NCBI GenBank assembly: GCA_030831375.1 | Contig: JAURLF010000090.1 | Coordinates: 1-5,141 of the forward strand | Origin: Gaiellales bacterium | GTDB taxonomy: Bacteria > Actinomycetota > Thermoleophilia > Gaiellales > F1-60-MAGs149 | DNA length: 5,141 bases | Direction: 5' to 3' | In this document: piece by piece, positions 1 through 3,816 of the stretch | Position numbering within the stretch: position 1 is the stretch's first letter | Layout of the letters: each line of letters opens with the position of its first letter | The notes under the pieces: generated by a model | What the model was told of the DNA's origin: nothing | The model's input: only the letters and a program-made list of their open reading frames with translations | The model's database searches: none | Program-made: the position numbers and the translations under genes

Positions 1-30
1 CGGGGTCACGGTGCCGACCCCGGACGCACT

Positions 31-60
31 GCGGCCGCCCCCCGGCTGGGGGACGGCCGC
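31..60 (-). terminator. GC-rich hairpin downstream of hup, probable terminator
   Basis: Bases 31-37 pair with 54-60 and 39-43 pair with 48-52, giving 12 base pairs interrupted by one C/A mismatch (38 and 53) and closed by a four-base loop (44-47). It lies about 38 bases after the hup stop codon. Neither strand has a T tract after the stem, so it is not a classical intrinsic terminator. U-less hairpin terminators are often proposed in high-GC actinobacteria. The near symmetry means it could also serve a convergent gene entering from the left edge, which is not visible. Confidence 0.5.
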
Positions 61-73
61 GAACTGCGTGCGT

Positions 74-92
74 GTGCCGCGTGGTGCGGCAC
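74..92 (-). other. Small hairpin just after the hup stop codon
   Basis: A perfect 7-bp stem (74-80 with 86-92) with a five-base loop starts six bases beyond the hup TAG. It has no T tract. It may stabilise the 3' end of the hup mRNA or act together with the larger hairpin at 31-60. In DNA this GC-rich, a stem of this size can also arise by chance. Confidence 0.35.
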
Positions 93-97
93 CCGGC

Positions 98-373
98 CTA
101 GCCCTTGACAGCGGCCTTGAGCTGCGACCCGGCCGAGAACTTCGGCACCTTGGTCGCCGCGATCTGCACCTTCTCGCCGGTGCGGGGGTTCACGCCCATG
201 CGAGCGGCGCGCTGCTGCACGGTGAACTTCCCGAAGCCGGTGAAGGTGACGTCGCCGCCGCGCTTCAGCGTGTCGGCGATCGTGTCGAGCATCGCCTCGA
301 CGGCCTCCCCAGCGTCCTTCTTGCTGAGGCCGGTCCGCTCGGCGACCTGGTCGATGAACTCCGCTTTGGTCAC
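98..373 (-). CDS. hup: HU-family nucleoid DNA-binding protein
   Basis: A 91-residue histone-like protein that binds and bends DNA as a dimer and compacts the nucleoid. The length matches ordinary bacterial HU (about 90). The N-terminus MTKAEFIDQV begins the helical dimerisation part (1-40). The core has the typical GDVTFTGFGKF segment (about 40-50), and the beta-arm carries GVNPRTGEKV (60-69) with the Asn-Pro of the arm tip that intercalates in DNA. The C-terminus KFSAGSQLKAAVKG is also typical. There is no long lysine/alanine-rich tail such as mycobacterial HU carries. I chose the GTG at 373 because a GGAGGG ribosome binding site ends five bases before it and the family begins here. The frame stays open to an upstream start at 415, which would add 14 atypical residues. 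The gene stands apart from the pyrE operon, with its own leader. Confidence 0.95.
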   Translation of the reverse strand: MTKAEFIDQVAERTGLSKKDAGEAVEAMLDTIADTLKRGGDVTFTGFGKFTVQQRAARMGVNPRTGEKVQIAATKVPKFSAGSQLKAAVKG

Positions 374-378
374 GATTT

Positions 379-384
379 CCCTCC
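379..384 (-). promoter_or_regulatory. Strong ribosome binding site of hup
   Basis: On the minus strand this reads GGAGGG, followed by AAATC and then the GTG start at 373. Five bases of spacing is ideal, and the site decides the start in favour of 373 over the upstream candidate at 415. It is one of the clearest Shine-Dalgarno sites in the window, which fits an abundant protein. Confidence 0.85.
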
Positions 385-431
385 AGGGCGTCTGTGAACG
401 CGCGGAACCTACCACCCCCGTCGGACGGACT

Positions 432-447
432 TCGGCTCAACGATGCG
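432..447 (-). repeat. hup-proximal copy of a 16-base direct repeat
   Basis: On the minus strand this reads CGCATCGTTGAGCCGA, identical except for one base to the copy at 494-509. The two copies start 62 bases apart, close to six helical turns, so a protein could meet both on the same face of the DNA. This copy lies 59 bases upstream of the hup start codon. It could be an operator or part of a promoter, but I cannot place a convincing -10 element after it. Confidence 0.6.
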
Positions 448-493
448 GGTTTGCCGCGATGCGACCGTGCAGCAGAGCCAAACGACCGTCAAA

Positions 494-509
494 TCGGCTC
501 AACCATGCG
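494..509 (-). repeat. hup-distal copy of a 16-base direct repeat
   Basis: On the minus strand this reads CGCATGGTTGAGCCGA. It matches the copy at 432-447 at 15 of 16 bases. A nine-base partial copy (CGCATGGTT) lies at 520-528, and an inverted copy (GCTCAACCATGCG on the minus strand) at 539-551. A TTGACG that resembles a -35 element follows at 487-492, but there is no clear -10 sequence 16-18 bases beyond it. A regulatory role for hup is inferred from position and repetition only. Confidence 0.6.
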
Positions 510-519
510 CCCTGCGGCG

Positions 520-547
520 AACCATGCGGACGACCGTCCGCATGGTT
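520..547 (-). terminator. Perfect 12-bp hairpin after pyrE, probable operon terminator
   Basis: Bases 520-531 pair perfectly with 536-547 around the four-base loop 532-535. The stem begins ten bases after the pyrE TGA, the usual place for a terminator. No run of U follows, so termination would be of the U-less type or would depend on a factor. The stem is built from the motif repeated further downstream. The arm nearer pyrE (539-551) can also pair over 13 bases with 497-509, so two mutually exclusive foldings of the transcript are possible. Confidence 0.55.
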
Positions 548-557
548 GAGCGGGAGA

Positions 558-1085
558 TCAGCGGCCGAGCCGAAGCGCGTCGGCGTCGAGCAGCCGCTCG
601 AGGCGCACGCCGGCCGCCTCCATCGCCTCCGCGCCGCCCTCGCCGCGATCGACGACGCAGATCACCGTGTCGCAACCGAGCCCGGCCTGGCGCAGCGCGC
701 GCACGGCGTCGAGGGCCGCGCCGCCGCTGGTGACGACGTCCTCGACGACCACGACGCGCTCGCCCTCCTCCCAGACGCCCTCGAAGCGGTTCGCGGTGCC
801 GTAGTCCTTGGCGGCGCTGCGCACGATCATGAACGGCAGGCCCGAGGCCATGCTCGCCGACGCGGCCAGGGCGACGGCGCCGAGCTCCGGGCCCGCGATG
901 CGGACGGCGCCCGGCTCGACCGCGGCGATCCGCTCGGCGAGCAGGCCGCCGATCTCGCGCAGGAGGTCGGGCTGCGTCTCGAAGCGGTACTTGTCCAGGT
1001 AGAAGCTGCTGCGCCGTCCCGAGCGCAGCACGAAGTCGCCCTCGAGGTAGGCGACGGCGCGGATCCGCTCGGCGAGGTCGCTCAT
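558..1085 (-). CDS. pyrE: Orotate phosphoribosyltransferase
   Basis: Transfers the phosphoribosyl group of PRPP to orotate, giving orotidine 5'-monophosphate, in cytoplasmic de novo pyrimidine synthesis. The protein has 175 residues, near the short end of the family. The N-terminal part contains SGRRSSFYLDKY (22-33), matching the orotate-binding hood with its Ser-Phe-Tyr-x-Asp/Asn-x-Lys pattern. The PRPP-binding motif VVVVEDVVTSGG is at 111-122. The catalytic loop, usually RKxxKxHG, reads RSAAKDYG at 89-96, so the central Lys93 is kept while the second Lys is Ser90 and the His is Tyr95. The ATG start overlaps the stop of the preceding small gene as ATGA, so translation is probably coupled. 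It is the last gene of the operon; no other pyr gene is in view. Confidence 0.92.
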   Translation of the reverse strand: MSDLAERIRAVAYLEGDFVLRSGRRSSFYLDKYRFETQPDLLREIGGLLAERIAAVEPGAVRIAGPELGAVALAASASMASGLPFMIVRSAAKDYGTANRFEGVWEEGERVVVVEDVVTSGGAALDAVRALRQAGLGCDTVICVVDRGEGGAEAMEAAGVRLERLLDADALRLGR

Positions 1086-1276
1086 GCGCCCCCCGCCACG
1101 GCGCGCGCCGCGCGCAGCAGCCGCTCGACCTCGGGGGCGCGGTCGTCGAGCGCCAGCATCGAGCCGTCGTCGAAGTAGAGGTCCGCGTGCGGCCGCGCGG
1201 CGCTCGAGCGCCGCCGCAGGAGCACCACGGCGGCTGCTGCGGCCCCGGCGGCGACGAGCAGGCGCCCGGCGCGCAT
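1082..1276 (-). CDS. 64-residue single-pass membrane protein of unknown function
   Basis: I do not recognise a named family. Residues 4-20 are a hydrophobic, alanine/valine-rich segment between MR and RRR, consistent with one N-terminal membrane helix. By the positive-inside rule the RRRSS side would face the cytoplasm. The remainder (about 30-64) contains DLYFDDGSMLALDD followed by an amphipathic helix rich in Arg, Glu and Leu. The Tyr-Phe-Asp-Asp-Gly-Ser element looks like a short beta-hairpin and reads as a constrained protein sequence. The ATG shares one base with the upstream TGA (TGATG) and has a GGAGG site at 1284-1288, seven bases before it; its own stop overlaps the pyrE start. Reality is supported by these exact junctions on both sides. 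Function is unknown, and association with the neighbouring Roadblock and CDF-like proteins is only inferred. Confidence 0.75.
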   Translation of the reverse strand: MRAGRLLVAAGAAAAAVVLLRRRSSAARPHADLYFDDGSMLALDDRAPEVERLLRAARAVAGGA

Positions 1277-1614
1277 CAGGCGGCCTCCGGGCCGCGCAGG
1301 GCCTGGCGGAGGTCGTAGAAGACGAGCCCTGCGGTGGCGTCGGTCGAGGCGACGGCGACGGCGGTGCGGTCCCCGTCGCGCACGCAGAAGACCAACCGGT
1401 CGCCGAGCCCGACCTCGCACTGGCTGATCGGCGGGCGGCCGAGCAGGTGGGCGGCCTCGTCGGCGGTGCGCACGAGCTCCGCGGCGCCGTCCCCGATGCC
1501 GCCGATCGAGGCCAGGATCGCGCCGTCCGCGTCGAGGATGGCCGCGCCCTCGATCTGCGCGGACACCTCGATCAGCTCGGCGAGCGCCTGGTCGGGGTCG
1601 GGTCCTGCCGCCAT
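1276..1614 (-). CDS. Roadblock/LC7-domain protein
   Basis: A 112-residue protein that is essentially one Roadblock/LC7 domain. This small alpha/beta dimerisation fold regulates small GTPases (MglB is the best known bacterial case) or serves as a scaffold. An N-terminal helix (about 8-21) leads into the typical strand pair GAAILDADGAILASIGG (23-39). A helix with AAELVRTADEAAHLL follows (44-58), then the strands CEVGLGDRLVFCVRDGDRTA and VAVAS, and a final helix. ATG 1614 starts inside the preceding membrane gene, giving a 43-base overlap. The only ribosome binding candidate, GAGG, lies about 16 bases upstream, so re-initiation from the upstream gene is likely. No GTPase gene is in this window, so an MglA-type partner is not shown; a partner could be the adjacent CDF-like or small membrane protein. 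Domain assignment is fairly firm, role is not. Confidence 0.82.
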   Translation of the reverse strand: MAAGPDPDQALAELIEVSAQIEGAAILDADGAILASIGGIGDGAAELVRTADEAAHLLGRPPISQCEVGLGDRLVFCVRDGDRTAVAVASTDATAGLVFYDLRQALRGPEAA

Positions 1615-2549
1615 GGCGCGGACCGTAGCACCTCGTCGGGGCCCGGCCCGTCGTCCCCGGGCGCCGCCGGCAGGGGCTGCGTGGCGTCGTCGAGGAGCTC
1701 GGTCGCATCCTCGTACGAGCGCGTCGGATCGGGCGCTTGGGTGACGGACGCATGTGGGTCGAGCACGGGCCGCACGTCGACGACGAGCTCCGGCAGCGCC
1801 TGCTTGACCGCGTGCTGCAGGTGCTCGCGGATCGCCTCGGCCCGTCCGGGCGCCACGGGGCGGCGCAGGAGCACCTCGACGGACAGGTACTGCGCCCCGC
1901 CGGTGCTGCGCACGACGAGGCGCCGGTGTCCCGCGACCTCCGGCGGGCCGTGGATGATCGCGGCCTCGACGGCACCTGTCTCCTGCGGGGTCGGCACGCG
2001 CCGGAGCCCGGCGCCGCCCGGTCGGGCGAGGGCGACGCCCTCGAGCGCCGCGAGCAGGCCGAACGCGATGCCGACGACGGCGTCGACGGCGGGCAGCACG
2101 TAGGCCGCCGTCAGCGCGCCCGCGGCGAGCGCCAGGCAGATGGCGGCGGCGCGCAGGAGCGCGGTGCGCTCCGAGCCGAGGACGGGGCGCTCGAGGCCGG
2201 CGCGACGCAGGCCGAGCGCGGCGATCGCGAGCAGGCCCGCGCCGACGCCGCCCGCGCCGGCGACCAGCGGCCAGTCCGGATTCAGCCCGAAGCCCTCCGC
2301 GAGCGACGCGACCACGCCCACCACGGCGAGCGCCAGCGCCACGGCGGCCGCGGCGAGGCGCCCGCTGGCGCGGCGACGCGGATCTCGGGCCGGCGCCGGC
2401 GGGTCGGCGACGAGCGCGAGGAGCAGGACGGCGAGGAGCGCCGCCGCGGCCAGCGCACTGCCGGAGCCGGCGATGAGGGCAGCGGCGAGCAGGACGAGAC
2501 CCGCGGCCGCGAAGGCGGCCGGCAGGGCGCCCTGCCCGAGCCGCCTCAC
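1572..2549 (-). CDS. Six-helix membrane protein with CDF-like C-terminal domain, metal sites apparently lost
   Basis: A 325-residue protein with six probable membrane helices (about 8-29, 31-48, 64-85, 93-115, 131-150, 152-175). A soluble domain at 190-264 looks like the cytoplasmic dimerisation domain of cation diffusion facilitators: an ETGAVEAAIIHGPPEV helix and turn, the strand RRLVVRSTGGAQYLSVEVLL, a helix, then a strand ending VDVRPVLDP. The helix count and TM5-TM6 layout also suit a CDF transporter. However, the paired H/D-x-x-x-D metal sites expected in TM2 and TM5 are absent; the TM5 candidate reads RTALLRAAAICLALAAG. The tail (265-325) is acidic, proline-rich and probably disordered. 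The GTG start overlaps the rdgB stop as GTGA and lacks a clear ribosome binding site, so translation is probably coupled. It may be a non-transporting relative acting as a scaffold; a true divergent transporter or an unrelated fold cannot be excluded. Confidence 0.7.
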   Translation of the reverse strand: MRRLGQGALPAAFAAAGLVLLAAALIAGSGSALAAAALLAVLLLALVADPPAPARDPRRRASGRLAAAAVALALAVVGVVASLAEGFGLNPDWPLVAGAGGVGAGLLAIAALGLRRAGLERPVLGSERTALLRAAAICLALAAGALTAAYVLPAVDAVVGIAFGLLAALEGVALARPGGAGLRRVPTPQETGAVEAAIIHGPPEVAGHRRLVVRSTGGAQYLSVEVLLRRPVAPGRAEAIREHLQHAVKQALPELVVDVRPVLDPHASVTQAPDPTRSYEDATELLDDATQPLPAAPGDDGPGPDEVLRSAPWRQDPTPTRRSPS

Positions 2550-3115
2550 GGCGCCAGCACCGCGCGCAGGGCCCGGGCGGCGGCGCCCCGGTGCGAGATG
2601 GCGTCCTTCTCGGCGGGCGCGAGCTCCGCGCAGGTGCGCGTCTCGCCCGCCGGCACGAGCACCGGGTCGTAGCCGAAGCCGTTGGCGCCGCGCGGCGCGT
2701 CCGCGAGGGTCCCCTCCAGGCGTCCCTCAGCGACGTGCTCGGCACCGTCGGGGCTGATCGCCACGAGCACGCAGACGAAGCGGGCGCTGCGGTCGTCCGC
2801 GTCCCGGACGGCATCGAGCAGCGCCGCGACGCGGCCCGCGTCGTCGAGCCCCTCGCCGCCGTAGCGCGCGCTCAGCACGCCGGGGGCGCCGTCGAGCGCG
2901 TCGACCTCGAGGCCCGAGTCGTCCGCCACGATCCACGCGCCGGGGCACTGCGCCGCGCCCGCGCGGGCCTTGATGCGCGCGTTGTCGAGGAACGTGGCGC
3001 CGTCCTCTTCGGGCGCGTCCCAGCCCGGGACGGGCTCCACGGGTCGACCGAGCAGCCGCGCCAGCTCGGCGGCCTTGCCGGGGTTGCCGGTGGCGAGGCG
3101 CACGGGCCCGCTCAC
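2546..3115 (-). CDS. rdgB: dITP/XTP pyrophosphatase (RdgB/HAM1 family)
   Basis: Hydrolyses non-canonical purine nucleoside triphosphates (dITP, ITP, XTP) to monophosphate and pyrophosphate, keeping deaminated bases out of DNA and RNA. It has 189 residues, a normal length. All the family blocks are present in order: LATGNPGKAAEL (7-18), the substrate-binding NARIKA (45-50), ADDSGLEVDAL (64-74) with the metal-binding and catalytic acidic pair, GAPGVLSARYGGEG (76-89), the nucleobase-binding NGFGYDP (145-151), and EKDAISHRG (169-177). The GTG start overlaps the rph TGA by four bases (GTGA). The start falls exactly before the family's first strand, and no strong ribosome binding site is seen, as expected for a coupled gene. 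The rph-rdgB pairing is common in many bacteria, which supports both calls. Confidence 0.95.
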   Translation of the reverse strand: MSGPVRLATGNPGKAAELARLLGRPVEPVPGWDAPEEDGATFLDNARIKARAGAAQCPGAWIVADDSGLEVDALDGAPGVLSARYGGEGLDDAGRVAALLDAVRDADDRSARFVCVLVAISPDGAEHVAEGRLEGTLADAPRGANGFGYDPVLVPAGETRTCAELAPAEKDAISHRGAAARALRAVLAP

Positions 3116-3816
3116 GCCGCCCGGACCGCCTCCTCCTGCGCCGCGCGCAGCCCGTCGATGCCGAGCGCGGCGAGGTCCAGCAGGCCGTTGAGGTCGGCGC
3201 GCGGGAAGGGCGTGCCCTCCGCGGTGCCCTGCACCTCGACGAGGCCGCCCGCGCCGGTCATCACGATGTTCATGTCGACGTCGGCCGTCGAGTCCTCGAC
3301 GTACGGCAGGTCCAGCACGGAGCGGCCGTCGACGATGCCGACGCTGACGGCGGCGATCGAGTCGGACAGCGCGTGCCCGAGGCCGAGCCGGTCGAGCGCG
3401 ATGCGGACCGCGACCCACGCGCCCGTGATCGACGCGCAGCGGGTGCCGCCGTCGGCCTCGAGCACGTCGCAGTCGACCCACAGCGTGCGCTCCCCGAGCC
3501 GGTCGAGGTCGACGACGGCGCGCAGGGAGCGGCCGATCAGGCGCTGGATCTCCACGGTGCGCCCGTCGAGCTTGCCACGCGTCGCGTCGCGGGCCTTGCG
3601 CTGCCCGGTGGAGGCCGGCAGCATCCCGTATTCGGCGGTCAGCCAGCCGCGGCCCTGGCCCCGCAGCCACGGCGGCACGCCCTCCTCGCAGATCGCGGTG
3701 CACAGCACGCGCGTCGCCCCGACCTCGATCAGCGCGCTCGGCGCGCAGGCGAGGAAGCCGGGCGTGATCGCGACGGGCCGCAGCTCGTCGGGGCGGCGGC
3801 CGTCGGGGCGACTCAC
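3112..3816 (-). CDS. rph: Ribonuclease PH
   Basis: A phosphorolytic 3'-to-5' exoribonuclease that trims the 3' ends of tRNA precursors and other RNAs, releasing nucleoside diphosphates. It has 234 residues, close to the usual 238 or so, and forms a hexameric ring in the family. Visible blocks are SRPDGR (2-7), GRGWLTAEYGMLP (55-67), GRTVEIQRLIGRSLR (85-99), the phosphate-binding ADGGTRCASITGAW (121-134) and VDGRSVLDLPYVEDSTADVD (162-181) with the acidic residues of the active site. The segment after GMLP, normally PR(S/A)T, reads PAST, so an Arg thought to contact the tRNA is Ala68; Arg73 and Arg76 remain. The GTG start overlaps the aspS stop as GTGA, and GGGGAGG lies four bases before it, giving this gene both coupling and its own ribosome binding site. 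Confidence 0.95.
   Translation of the reverse strand: MSRPDGRRPDELRPVAITPGFLACAPSALIEVGATRVLCTAICEEGVPPWLRGQGRGWLTAEYGMLPASTGQRKARDATRGKLDGRTVEIQRLIGRSLRAVVDLDRLGERTLWVDCDVLEADGGTRCASITGAWVAVRIALDRLGLGHALSDSIAAVSVGIVDGRSVLDLPYVEDSTADVDMNIVMTGAGGLVEVQGTAEGTPFPRADLNGLLDLAALGIDGLRAAQEEAVRAA

Noticed and set aside
374..415. N-terminal extension of HU starting at 415
   Set aside because: The added 14 residues are unlike HU, and a GGAGGG site at ideal spacing directs initiation to GTG 373.
406..492. Sigma-70-type promoter for hup (TTGACG at 487-492, TTGAGC at 435-440, TAGGTT at 406-411)
   Set aside because: No -35 and -10 pair has a spacer of 16-18 bases; the TTGAGC to TAGGTT distance is 23. A promoter must be present nearby, but I cannot place it.
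432..551. CRISPR-like array
   Set aside because: There are only two full copies of the repeat, with uneven spacing and one inverted copy, and no cas gene is in view.
105..1178. Long plus-strand open frame of 357 codons, and other long plus-strand frames over the operon
   Set aside because: They lie antisense to pyrE, hup and other firm genes, have arginine/alanine-rich low-complexity translations without family motifs, and are expected in DNA this GC-rich.
1564..1566. Internal GTG as the Roadblock start, avoiding the 43-base overlap
   Set aside because: It would remove the first helix of the domain; ATG 1614 gives a full-length domain.
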